A stretch of 64,000 nt of DNA from Ruegeria haliotis (lineage in GTDB: Bacteria > Pseudomonadota > Alphaproteobacteria > Rhodobacterales > Rhodobacteraceae): positions 62,001 through 126,000 of the forward strand of contig NZ_JABXWT010000007.1 of the NCBI RefSeq assembly GCF_013377785.1. The letters run 5' to 3'. Positions 1 through 7,552 of this stretch are shown here, one piece after another. A model generated the notes under the pieces. That model saw only the letters and a program-made list of their open reading frames with translations, searched no databases and was not told where the DNA came from. Within the stretch, counting starts at the first letter, position 1. The number at the start of each line of letters is the position of its first letter. Made by a program: the position numbers and the translations under genes.

Positions 1-632
1 TCGAGGAAAACCTGACTGCCACGCTGGACGACCGTGAGGCCACCGTGGCGGAACTGGAAGCGCTGCGCACCGAAATTCAGGGCATGGACCCAACCATTAT
101 CACGTTGGAAAACAAGATCAGCGTCGAACAAGACGCCGCGGCGCGGACTCAGCTGGAAACCGAACTGGCCGAGCTGAACAAGCAATACAACGCCAAGGTT
201 CAGGAAGAGCAGGTCAAGCTGGCCAAAAGCCAAACGCTGGAGCGGTATATCGAAAAAGGCAAAACCTGGGTCGATTCACTGCAGAACCAGGCGGCGACGC
301 AGATGGTGCTGATCAACAAGCTGCAGACAGACACGCAACAGCGTGTGGTGTTGTACGATGCCCTGACCAAATCGCTGAAAACGGCGCAGCAGCAGGACGT
401 GGCCCACCGCATCAACGAGATCGGCGTGCAGACGGACCAAGAGGCGCAGACCGCCATGGCCTCGATCGGCACCGCGACCAACCAGAAGATGGCCGACATG
501 CTTGAGGCGCATGAGGACCACATGGTCTTTGCTCGCGACGTGTTGGAGAAAAAAGCCAAGGCGGATGAACGCTTTGCCCGCCGGTTTGCCTCGATTGTCG
601 AGAAGCATGATAAGAATTTGTATGGGGGCTGA
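1..632 (+). CDS. Coiled-coil protein, 5'-partial (window edge)
   Basis: The reading frame is open from the first bases of the window (codons in phase with position 3), so the start lies upstream; the first internal start-like codon is GTG at 45. The visible 210 or so residues are rich in Glu, Gln, Lys and Ala with few Pro or Gly, as expected of long helices in a coiled coil. No signal peptide or membrane segment is visible in this part. The next gene starts 6 bp downstream, so it probably heads or sits within the AAA+ operon that runs to 7478. It resembles helical tellurite-resistance-type (TelA-like) proteins only in general character; I do not recognise the family. Confidence 0.75.
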   Translation, partial: EENLTATLDDREATVAELEALRTEIQGMDPTIITLENKISVEQDAAARTQLETELAELNKQYNAKVQEEQVKLAKSQTLERYIEKGKTWVDSLQNQAATQMVLINKLQTDTQQRVVLYDALTKSLKTAQQQDVAHRINEIGVQTDQEAQTAMASIGTATNQKMADMLEAHEDHMVFARDVLEKKAKADERFARRFASIVEKHDKNLYGG

Positions 633-637
633 GGTAG

Positions 638-1045
638 TTGTTTACCAAAACTGTTCGCAACAGGATCGCCCGCATAGTTGGGTACTCATCGCTTCTTCTG
701 TGCCTCTTAGGGATTTTCTTGGGGACCAACGCGGTTCTTGTCATTGGAATTTGGGGTTGCGCGTTCGCGCTTTGCATCGTGTCGCCAATACCGATGGGCT
801 CAGATGCAAGAGAGATTGGCGAAGAGCAAAAAATTAGTTTCGCCAATGCAATTGCGGTGAAAGTCGTTTGGGGTTCGATGCTGAGGAAATATGGCGTTTA
901 CATTGTTTGTTTGGCCATCGGCACCTTTGCGCTGCTCCGTTGGGGCGTACCTTGGATCGGAATTCTGGGAATCTATGCAACTGCATTTCTGAGCTTTTTC
1001 AAGTCAGACATAGTCGAAGTTGAGCGATCGCAAGTCAGCACATGA
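638..1045 (+). CDS. Small multi-pass membrane protein
   Basis: This 135-residue protein starts with TTG, 6 bp after the preceding stop, and its stop overlaps the next ATG as ATGA, so it is translationally coupled. Hydrophobic stretches near residues 14-28, 31-50, 86-100 and 103-120 suggest four membrane helices with a short polar linker between the second and third. I do not recognise the family. Base composition is somewhat lower in G+C than in the flanking large genes. The TTG start is chosen because no ATG or GTG lies in a suitable position and the operon spacing fits. Confidence 0.6.
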   Translation: MFTKTVRNRIARIVGYSSLLLCLLGIFLGTNAVLVIGIWGCAFALCIVSPIPMGSDAREIGEEQKISFANAIAVKVVWGSMLRKYGVYIVCLAIGTFALLRWGVPWIGILGIYATAFLSFFKSDIVEVERSQVST

Positions 1046-2160
1046 CAGACCCCACCCAAGACCATGTCGGCCTGACCGATACCTTCGCCTCGCGCCGCTA
1101 TTTCCGCAAATTCGAGGTGATCACCGTTCACCTCCTGCGCGTCGCCGCGACGATGGAGGCTGAGGGCGCGATCAGCAAGCAAGAGGTGCGGATCGTGTCG
1201 CGCTACCTCTCGGGGCTGCTCTACACCTTCCGCGCGCTGTCCATGAAATACCTGCTGGTCGGGCGTGATACTGGGCGGTTCTTTGGCAGCCTCGCCATGG
1301 ACAAGCGCGACAGCGGGTTTCCGGTGGCGGCCGAGTTGCTGACCATGGCCAATGATGCTCAACAGGCGCAGGTGCATCTGGCGAATATGCCGTCCGAGGA
1401 CGAGCTGAAAACCGATATGGTGCGGACGATTATAAGCGACCGCGAAATCCCGACCAAGCTGCAATTCGCACTGTCCCAAAGGCTCTATTACGAGGAATTG
1501 CTGAAAGGTCAGCTGTTTTGGGCCCGCAACGATCCCGAATGCCACTGGATCGGGAATGAGGGCGAACGGCGCAAGTTCATGATCCATTGGGCGGTCTATG
1601 ACAGCCAGATCAACCTGCCGGTCATCTACCTGATGCAGTTGGAGGATAGTGGCAAGATGGCTCTGCCCAAAGACCAACGCCGCTGGCCTGAGGTGCAGGC
1701 GCATCTGATGGCGCAGGCGCTGGGCGGGCTGAAATTGGTGACTATCGCCAAAGGCTTCGATCAGGATTTCGACGACCTGCACCCCAAACACCTGCGCCGC
1801 ATCCATGTGGGGCCGATGTATTCCACGGCTTTTACTGAACAATCCGGGCCTCTGCGGCAGGTGCTGGAAGATGCGAAGTCCCCTCAGGGACAGGATTGGG
1901 CACTGGCCTGGACCACCGAAGAGCTGCAAAGCGAAGAGGTCATCGAAGAACGCGCCGGGTGGTTTTCCTCCGTCGAGCGCGAGATTTTCGCACTGGACCC
2001 CTTTGGCGGGCAGGGTGCCGAAACCGGCGCCACCCGGACCCAGCGGTCGATCATCCTGCCTCAGCGTCCGTTTCAGGTGCTGGCTGAGCGCAACCCGCCG
2101 GGGTTTGCCGATGTGCGCAAGTTCGTCGTTAGCAACGCCGGGCAGGTGTTGCGCTATTAG
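1042..2160 (+). CDS. Conserved protein of unknown function (372 aa)
   Basis: A soluble protein with no signal peptide or membrane segment. The ATG overlaps the previous stop (ATGA). Codon use is typical of the window and the length is clean, so this is a real gene. I see no nucleotide-binding loop or metal motif. The N-terminal half is helical and rich in charged residues; the C-terminal part has a Gly/Thr-rich linker near residue 315 before a short conserved-looking tail. Its position directly before the AAA+ ATPase gene suggests a partner or substrate adaptor of that ATPase; this is inference from context only. Confidence 0.8.
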   Translation: MTDPTQDHVGLTDTFASRRYFRKFEVITVHLLRVAATMEAEGAISKQEVRIVSRYLSGLLYTFRALSMKYLLVGRDTGRFFGSLAMDKRDSGFPVAAELLTMANDAQQAQVHLANMPSEDELKTDMVRTIISDREIPTKLQFALSQRLYYEELLKGQLFWARNDPECHWIGNEGERRKFMIHWAVYDSQINLPVIYLMQLEDSGKMALPKDQRRWPEVQAHLMAQALGGLKLVTIAKGFDQDFDDLHPKHLRRIHVGPMYSTAFTEQSGPLRQVLEDAKSPQGQDWALAWTTEELQSEEVIEERAGWFSSVEREIFALDPFGGQGAETGATRTQRSIILPQRPFQVLAERNPPGFADVRKFVVSNAGQVLRY

Positions 2161-2165
2161 AATTT

Positions 2166-2200
2166 ATGGCTCCGCCGGGAGTGTTTTTGAAAAGATGAAG
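2166..2200 (+). repeat. Dispersed 35-bp intergenic repeat, copy 1
   Basis: This 35-bp segment matches 60153-60187 at 33 of 35 positions. It contains a short inverted repeat (CTCC ... GGAG), then a T-run, then a purine-rich end (AAAAGATGAAG) that lies just before the ribosome-binding region of the downstream gene. Both copies sit in a short gap between two genes on the same strand. I recall similar extragenic elements in Rhodobacterales genomes, but this was not checked. Confidence 0.75.
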
Positions 2201-2216
2201 CAAGGACGGTTTTGAA

Positions 2217-4148
2217 ATGAGTTTGACGTCAGATCAGATGGAATTGCGAGAGGCGGATATTCGCAAGCATTATCCGGCGGCGACTGCCTTGCTAAACGGG
2301 TTTGAGCATGCGCCGCGTATTGCGAAGGCGGTTGAGGTTTCGGCTGAGCGGTCGCCGGGGGTGTCCACGAAACGACGGTTTCGGTCCACGACGCCGGGGC
2401 TGGTGACACGGCGTACAGTGCGTGCGGATGGGATACATCTGGTTGAGCGGATTGAGGCATCGGATGACGGCGACACGCTGGTCTCACCGCCTCAGGCCAC
2501 CACGCAGCAAGCCATCCGCCGCGCCATCGCCATCGCTCTGGCCGTGGCCGAGGCATATGCGGAACAGACCCCGCTGGCCGATCTGAAACGCGCGAACCTC
2601 GCCGGGGATCTGCCCATTGCCCGCAAGACCGAATTCTCGGAACTGTTGACGGCTGAAGCCTTGATCACTTCCCATGTTCTCGGGAACGCACTGGCCTATC
2701 TGATGTCCTCGCATCTGGGCGAGACCACCGTTGACATTGGCGAGATCGAAGAGGTCCTGACCGACAATGGCCAACTCGCCCTGCACGGCGCCCTGTGGGA
2801 GTTGGATCAGACGCTGGCCAAACACGCCCCCGATGATGCGCATATGATCGCCGCGACCAGTGCCTATGCCGAGCAACTGCTGGAAAAGGCCACCCTGCGC
2901 GCCCAATCAGCTGGCCATCTGGCCCCGTTCCAGAACGCAGCCTGGCATATCGAGGCCGATGATCTGACAATCCGCGGGTTTGAGCCCGCCTCGAAGGCCA
3001 AGTCCACCACGCTGACCATGACGTTCAAGAAACCGAACGAGGTGGTCGGCAACCATATCGCAAAATATCAGGCGATGAAACTAGCCAAGATGGTCATGGC
3101 CTATGACTTCGACCGCCGCCTGAACCCGTTTGCGGAGCTCGGCGGGTTCATTTTCACATTCATGGGTGATGGCAAACCGGGCACCGGTAAGACCACACTG
3201 ATCCAGATGATGGCTGGGCTGATCAACAATTATTGTCAGAACGCGGGCTATCCGTTCCGCTATCAGAACCTGAGCACCGACAATATCGACAGCTATCAGG
3301 GTAAATCGGGCCAGAACGCCAAGGCCTTTATCAACACGATCCTTGACCCTTCGGTCATCGGCTTCGGCACCATCGACGATATCGATCAACTTGCGGGCAA
3401 ACGCGGTGACCGGCAATCCAGCGCAGGGCAACTGGAAATCACCGCCGTACTGATGGAGAGCTTTGCCGGCGCCAACACCGTCGTGCGCGGCAACTGCACC
3501 TTTGGCATGTTCTCGAACTACCCCGAAAATGTGGACGACGCCCTGCGTCAGCGGGCGGGTGCGCGGTTCCTGGTGGACGGGCCACAGACGCGCGAGGATT
3601 ACATCGACATCCTGCACCTGCTGATGGGCCGCAACCACGACATCCCGCTGGGCGAGCACGAAGCCTATGCGGCGCAGGAAATCAAAAAAGCCGTCGCTGC
3701 CAGTTTCGAAAGCCATTCCCGGCCGCATGAAGAGGCTCTGTTGCAGGTCTATGACCGGGTCGAGGGGCAGATCGGCCAGATGGATACGATCGCCAAGATG
3801 GGTGCTTACCTCAAGGCGATCCAACAGGCGGATGAGCAGTTCACCGGCCGCGCGATCAAGAACATCACCGACGCGGTCAAGGTCCGCGCGATGGATTTCG
3901 AACTGCCCGACGAATGGATGGAAAACCCGGACCTGTTCCTGTTCCGCGACTACGACACCAAGAAAGCGATGATCGAGGACCTGCGCCAGCCGATCACAGT
4001 GGAAATGGTGATCCAAGAGATCAACCGCTATGCCGACAGCGAATTCCGCTATGCCGACAAGAGCGACGAGGTCGCCATCGAAAACGCCGTCCGCGAAATG
4101 GGCCGGATGGAAGAGGCCAAGCGGCGGTATCTGGAGGGTAATGGGTGA
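2217..4148 (+). CDS. AAA+ family ATPase, uncharacterised operon
   Basis: A 643-residue ATPase. The N-terminal half (1-300) has no recognised domain. A Walker A loop (GKPGTGKTT) lies near residues 320-328, and an acidic Walker B-like segment (IGFGTIDDID) near 380-390. A sensor-like Asn (MFSNYPEN) lies near 440, followed by an Arg-rich DALRQRAGAR segment that could supply the arginine finger. The C-terminal 150 residues are helical. No membrane segment is seen. The start is ATG at 2217, preceded by AAGGA. The last 50 codons are duplicated at 4500-4649. The overlap with the next gene (GTGA) indicates coupling. It probably remodels a partner encoded in the operon; MoxR-like or dynein-like subgroups are possible and I cannot decide. 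Confidence 0.88.
   Translation: MSLTSDQMELREADIRKHYPAATALLNGFEHAPRIAKAVEVSAERSPGVSTKRRFRSTTPGLVTRRTVRADGIHLVERIEASDDGDTLVSPPQATTQQAIRRAIAIALAVAEAYAEQTPLADLKRANLAGDLPIARKTEFSELLTAEALITSHVLGNALAYLMSSHLGETTVDIGEIEEVLTDNGQLALHGALWELDQTLAKHAPDDAHMIAATSAYAEQLLEKATLRAQSAGHLAPFQNAAWHIEADDLTIRGFEPASKAKSTTLTMTFKKPNEVVGNHIAKYQAMKLAKMVMAYDFDRRLNPFAELGGFIFTFMGDGKPGTGKTTLIQMMAGLINNYCQNAGYPFRYQNLSTDNIDSYQGKSGQNAKAFINTILDPSVIGFGTIDDIDQLAGKRGDRQSSAGQLEITAVLMESFAGANTVVRGNCTFGMFSNYPENVDDALRQRAGARFLVDGPQTREDYIDILHLLMGRNHDIPLGEHEAYAAQEIKKAVAASFESHSRPHEEALLQVYDRVEGQIGQMDTIAKMGAYLKAIQQADEQFTGRAIKNITDAVKVRAMDFELPDEWMENPDLFLFRDYDTKKAMIEDLRQPITVEMVIQEINRYADSEFRYADKSDEVAIENAVREMGRMEEAKRRYLEGNG
3999..4148 (+). repeat. 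150-bp direct repeat, copy 1 (3' end of ATPase gene)
   Basis: The last 50 codons of the ATPase gene, including its stop, recur at 4500-4649 with no insertions or deletions. By direct comparison 135 of 150 bases are identical, and 9 of the 14 changed codons are synonymous. Confidence 0.95.
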
Positions 4149-4504
4149 CCGGAGGACTATTCCTTATTCTCGCTACACTAGTCTCGACCTGTATCTATTT
4201 TGGGGTCTCCGTGGCTCGAAAACGATCGGGTACTTTTGGTGCGTTCGCTCAACTGTGTCTGATCATTTTTGCGATTTGTTATGTGTGGAGTTCGCTGTTT
4301 GAGATTTGGATAAACGGTGCCTCGTTGGACGACCCGAAGTCGTTGCTGCACGCTTTTGGTCCCGGTCAAATGCCGTCTTTGTTTTTGCAAAGGGCTGTTG
4401 CTTGGTTCATTCCAGCGATGCTTATTGCTGCTATAAGCTTTGGGTTGGTGCGGGTTCGTATTGTGAATTCACGCGATGATGCGGAACAGCAAGAGGAGGG
4501 TTGA
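4145..4504 (+). CDS. Small membrane protein between the two repeat copies
   Basis: A 119-residue protein starting with GTG that overlaps the ATPase stop (GTGA). Three hydrophobic segments near residues 3-22, 32-52 and 84-102 suggest a three-helix membrane protein with an acidic C-terminal tail. Base composition falls locally (24 of 60 bases are G or C in 4261-4320), unlike the neighbouring ATPase gene. It lies between the two copies of the 150-bp repeat, which suggests it was gained as a cassette. I do not recognise the family. Confidence 0.65.
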   Translation: MTGGLFLILATLVSTCIYFGVSVARKRSGTFGAFAQLCLIIFAICYVWSSLFEIWINGASLDDPKSLLHAFGPGQMPSLFLQRAVAWFIPAMLIAAISFGLVRVRIVNSRDDAEQQEEG

Positions 4505-4649
4505 GATGGTGATGCAAGAGATCAACCGCTACGCCGACAGCGAGTTCCGCTACGCCGACAAGAGCGATGAGGTCGCCATCGAGAACGCCGTCTGCGAGAT
4601 GGGGCGGATGGAAGAGGCCAAGCGGTGGTATCTGGAGAGGAAGGGGTGA
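4500..4649 (+). pseudogene. Duplicated 3' fragment of the AAA+ ATPase gene
   Basis: This second copy of the ATPase C-terminal 50 codons keeps the reading frame and stop. An ATG at 4506 with a good ribosome-binding site (AGGAGGG, about 6 bp upstream) would give a 47-residue peptide starting MVMQEINRYADSE. Compared with the full gene it has Ile to Met, Arg to Cys, Arg to Trp, Gly to Arg and Asn to Lys changes plus nine silent ones. It may be a remnant of a diverged homologue or a translated free C-terminal peptide. It cannot encode an ATPase. Confidence 0.8.
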
Positions 4650-4654
4650 CGCCA

Positions 4655-5218
4655 ATGGTGATTGAATTCCTTCAAGATGTCGTTGGGGTGTTGGGAGTGC
4701 TCAACGAATGGCTGAGTGCCAATAAGCTTCTGGTTTTTTCTTTGGCTATTCCTGCCTTTTCATATCTTTTCTCAAAGCAATATGAGGAACGGTCTGCCAT
4801 CCGTGCGTTTGATCAACGCCAACATGAACGAAACCTTCAAAAAGAACTCAGGCTATTCGATCTAAAAGAAAAAAGGATGGAAGAACTTCGACGAGATTTA
4901 GCCAGAGTCATCGAACTAGACGCGTTGGCAGCAGCTACTAGTACGTCTGAAGAAGATAAGATTAGCGCACTTGAGACGATTGCAAGCCTACGTCTTCGAG
5001 TTCCAATAGACGACCCTGATTACCAATGTTTCCATGATTCTTGCAAATTATCGACGCAGAGAATTCTTGGTGAGGCAGTTGACAAACCAATATTGGAGTC
5101 TCGGGAGAAAAGTATCCGCCCGCTTGTTTCGGTGGGTCACGAGATACTGTGTAGATGGGAGCGAGACTTAGAAAAAAATCTTAGAATGTCGGACATGCAG
5201 AAGGGTAATTCGACATGA
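4655..5218 (+). CDS. Membrane-anchored coiled-coil protein, A+T-rich
   Basis: A 187-residue protein with one hydrophobic segment near residues 27-42 followed by a long, strongly charged helix (about 45-90) that looks like a coiled coil, then a soluble C-terminal part. ATG at 4655 is chosen because GAGGAAGGGG lies 8 bp upstream; GTG at 4646 or 4625 are alternatives. The gene is clearly A+T-rich (24 of 60 bases G or C in 4741-4800, 23 of 60 in 4861-4920) compared with its neighbours, a sign of foreign origin. The stop overlaps the next ATG (ATGA). Family not recognised. Confidence 0.7.
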   Translation: MVIEFLQDVVGVLGVLNEWLSANKLLVFSLAIPAFSYLFSKQYEERSAIRAFDQRQHERNLQKELRLFDLKEKRMEELRRDLARVIELDALAAATSTSEEDKISALETIASLRLRVPIDDPDYQCFHDSCKLSTQRILGEAVDKPILESREKSIRPLVSVGHEILCRWERDLEKNLRMSDMQKGNST

Positions 5219-6552
5219 TCCGTCTCATCGAAAAGGGCCTGATGTTCGGCAACCTCGTCCACATCTCCAGCCCGCCTCTGGTCGAGCGGTATAACCGCGC
5301 GCTGCAGCATCTGGCGGGCAAAACCACGGCGCTGATGGATTTCCATGTCGATATCTCGGGTTATTCGCCGGAGGTGGGGATTGAGCTGGACGACGCGCTC
5401 TACCTCAACCCCAACGGGGTCAACCGGCAGTTCATCCTGCTGACGACCGAACAGAAACGTGCGCCGCTGCTGAACGTCAAATTCTCGACCTCGCGCGATA
5501 TCCTGCGGGACTTCATCGAGATGAACGAGGCGCAGCTGTTTGCCCTGACCGCCACCGATGCGGTGGCCGGAGAGTTGGTGAACTCGGTCATCAAACTCAG
5601 CACCCCGCGCGATCTGTTCAACCTGCGTAAGATCGAGATCGAGGCCGACACCATAGGCGGCACCCTGCGCAAGGCCCAGCAACTGGCGGGCATGGTCGAA
5701 CAGTTCAAGACCGAAGAAGACGCCTGGTTCGACGATGTGCTGATCGCCAAGATGATCGAAACGGCCAAAGAAACCGGTGACGTCACCCGCAATCCTGTCC
5801 GTTTGCGTCACACCGCATTCGAGCAACGCAACTTCTGGACGGCGCATTTCGGCGGATTGTACCTATTCCCGGATATGGATCACCCGGCGGCGATCTGCAT
5901 GGGGGAAAAACCTGATGATCTGAAGATCAAATACACGTTCGATCCGTCACAGCGGAACCAGATTGCCAAGTTCCTCGACTACAATGATCTGGTCGAACCC
6001 ATCGTCAAAGCACGCGGTGTGGATGCCACCGCGATCCTGCAGCAGAAGATGGATTTCCTGACTATCGACGCTGCCGCGGATGCCGATGTTGACCTGACCG
6101 GGTTGGATCGCAGCGACATGCGCCGTCTGGCGCGCAACCATTCGGATCGGTTGCCGCAAGCTTATCACGGCCTTGCGCAATTGCTGCGCTGGGCAAGTGA
6201 TGGCGGCCCATGGCCACGGATCACCTCGGATCACCCGGCCTATTTCTATACCCTGCGGGCGACCGATACGTCGAACCGCGATCTGGTGAACATGATGCTG
6301 GCTGAACTGGCCCCGCTGGACCCGCGCCAGATGTTCATTTGCCACAAGGAACTGTTCTATAGCACCTACGCCAATTGGCCCGAAAGCAAGAAGGCCTATG
6401 TTGCCGAGTTCCTCGCGCGCGAGTATCAGGTGGACAAAGCCGGTTCCCGAGCGGCTCTGTTTGGTCACGAGCCAGATATGAGCGGTGACGACCGGATCAG
6501 CGATGAGGTCATCGCGCGCGTGGGTCCCTGGGGCTCAGTTGGGAGAAATTGA
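5215..6552 (+). CDS. Conserved protein of unknown function (445 aa)
   Basis: A soluble 445-residue protein with G+C-rich codon use like the 372-aa gene and the ATPase, so these three look like the old core of the operon. There is no signal peptide, membrane segment or nucleotide-binding loop. The N-terminus (LMFGNLVHISSPPLVERYNRALQ) and the C-terminal half rich in aromatic residues look like a globular protein conserved in Rhodobacterales. The start overlaps the preceding stop, and the next gene begins immediately after its own stop. A role with the ATPase is inferred from position alone. Confidence 0.82.
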   Translation: MIRLIEKGLMFGNLVHISSPPLVERYNRALQHLAGKTTALMDFHVDISGYSPEVGIELDDALYLNPNGVNRQFILLTTEQKRAPLLNVKFSTSRDILRDFIEMNEAQLFALTATDAVAGELVNSVIKLSTPRDLFNLRKIEIEADTIGGTLRKAQQLAGMVEQFKTEEDAWFDDVLIAKMIETAKETGDVTRNPVRLRHTAFEQRNFWTAHFGGLYLFPDMDHPAAICMGEKPDDLKIKYTFDPSQRNQIAKFLDYNDLVEPIVKARGVDATAILQQKMDFLTIDAAADADVDLTGLDRSDMRRLARNHSDRLPQAYHGLAQLLRWASDGGPWPRITSDHPAYFYTLRATDTSNRDLVNMMLAELAPLDPRQMFICHKELFYSTYANWPESKKAYVAEFLAREYQVDKAGSRAALFGHEPDMSGDDRISDEVIARVGPWGSVGRN

Positions 6553-6819
6553 ATGATCGTCGCAATCCGTTTTCTGATTCCGCTGCTGATTGTGCTGACG
6601 GTGATCTATGTCGGCCTGTCGATCTATTCCCGCTTGGTAAGGCGACGCAAGCTGATCACGCATTGGGAGAAAAAAGAGTTGAAGGGTGATCGTGACGCGT
6701 TTGTCGCGCGCGGGTTGAAGAAATACGATAGCTCCTTTCGCCGAAAACTTTTATTGGGTGTCTATGTTGTCCCGCTTGGGGCAATTGCCCTGCTGATCTA
6801 TATTATCAACTTCAAATGA
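6553..6819 (+). CDS. Small two-helix membrane protein
   Basis: An 88-residue protein whose ATG directly follows the previous stop codon. Hydrophobic segments near residues 4-25 and 66-86 flank a basic, soluble middle (LVRRRKLITHWEKKELKGDRD), giving a hairpin topology with the loop probably in the cytoplasm. Its stop overlaps the next ATG (ATGA). Family not recognised; probably part of the same operon. Confidence 0.75.
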   Translation: MIVAIRFLIPLLIVLTVIYVGLSIYSRLVRRRKLITHWEKKELKGDRDAFVARGLKKYDSSFRRKLLLGVYVVPLGAIALLIYIINFK

Positions 6820-7478
6820 GGGCCGGATCGATGGTCTATGTCAAATGGGCGTTCATCGCAGTTTTCTGGGGCTTAGTCGCCTCAGTGTTGGAGTACACCC
6901 TGCCACAGCAGGACGTGGTGCGCGTCGTCAAAACCGAGGTGCGTCGAGTTGATTTCGGCGAGAACTCAATCTTCTGGGCGCAGCAGGACACCGGCCAGGA
7001 ATCCGCCCAGACGGTCAATCGCGATGTTCGTTTTGTTGAGACCTTCCGCCCCAATGGAAAGCCACGGGTCTACCGCAACGAGGATACAGGATGGGGCTGG
7101 CCGCCTTACTTCAAACTCGATAGTTCCAACCTACAGGCAGAACTTACCAATCTGGTTTCGACCTCTAAGGACCCACAATGGGTCGTATTGCGCCACTATG
7201 GTTGGCGGAACGAGTTCATGACGATCTACCCGAATGTCGTATCTGTGCGCCCGGTCGACAGTCCTGACGTGCGGCTGATCCCTTGGTTCAACATCATCTT
7301 CCTGACGATGTTCTTTGCCATTGTCTGGGCCCTTTGGGTGCGGTGGCGCCGTTTCCGGCAAAGGAGGATCGACCCTGTGCTGGAAAATATGGAAGACGGC
7401 CTTTATGCCGCCGGGGACGCGATAGAAGAAAGGCGCAACGGTTTCCGCCGGTGGCTAGACAGCTGGAAATCAAAGTAG
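6816..7478 (+). CDS. DUF1523-type membrane protein
   Basis: A 220-residue protein with an N-terminal membrane helix (about 8-25), an extracytoplasmic domain with the features I associate with DUF1523 (RNEDTGWGWPPYFK and YGWRNEF segments), a second helix near residues 150-172 and a basic cytoplasmic tail. The function of the family is unknown. It is the last gene of the operon and ends 75 bp before the convergent flgI gene. Met at 6816 overlaps the previous stop; Met six residues later (MVYVKWAF) is a possible alternative start. Confidence 0.8.
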   Translation: MRAGSMVYVKWAFIAVFWGLVASVLEYTLPQQDVVRVVKTEVRRVDFGENSIFWAQQDTGQESAQTVNRDVRFVETFRPNGKPRVYRNEDTGWGWPPYFKLDSSNLQAELTNLVSTSKDPQWVVLRHYGWRNEFMTIYPNVVSVRPVDSPDVRLIPWFNIIFLTMFFAIVWALWVRWRRFRQRRIDPVLENMEDGLYAAGDAIEERRNGFRRWLDSWKSK

Positions 7479-7552
7479 GGTCCAATATCTGAAACTGGCG
7501 CCGTCGTGAACCTGCTACATACTGGCCCACCGAATGTATCTGCGGACCGACG

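Noticed and set aside
973..1929. Long minus-strand open frame (318 codons) opposite the 372-aa gene
   Set aside because: It is antisense to a well-supported gene in a coupled operon, and high G+C makes such shadows common. Similar shadows at 3081-4016, 41801-43150 and 43607-44878 were rejected for the same reason.
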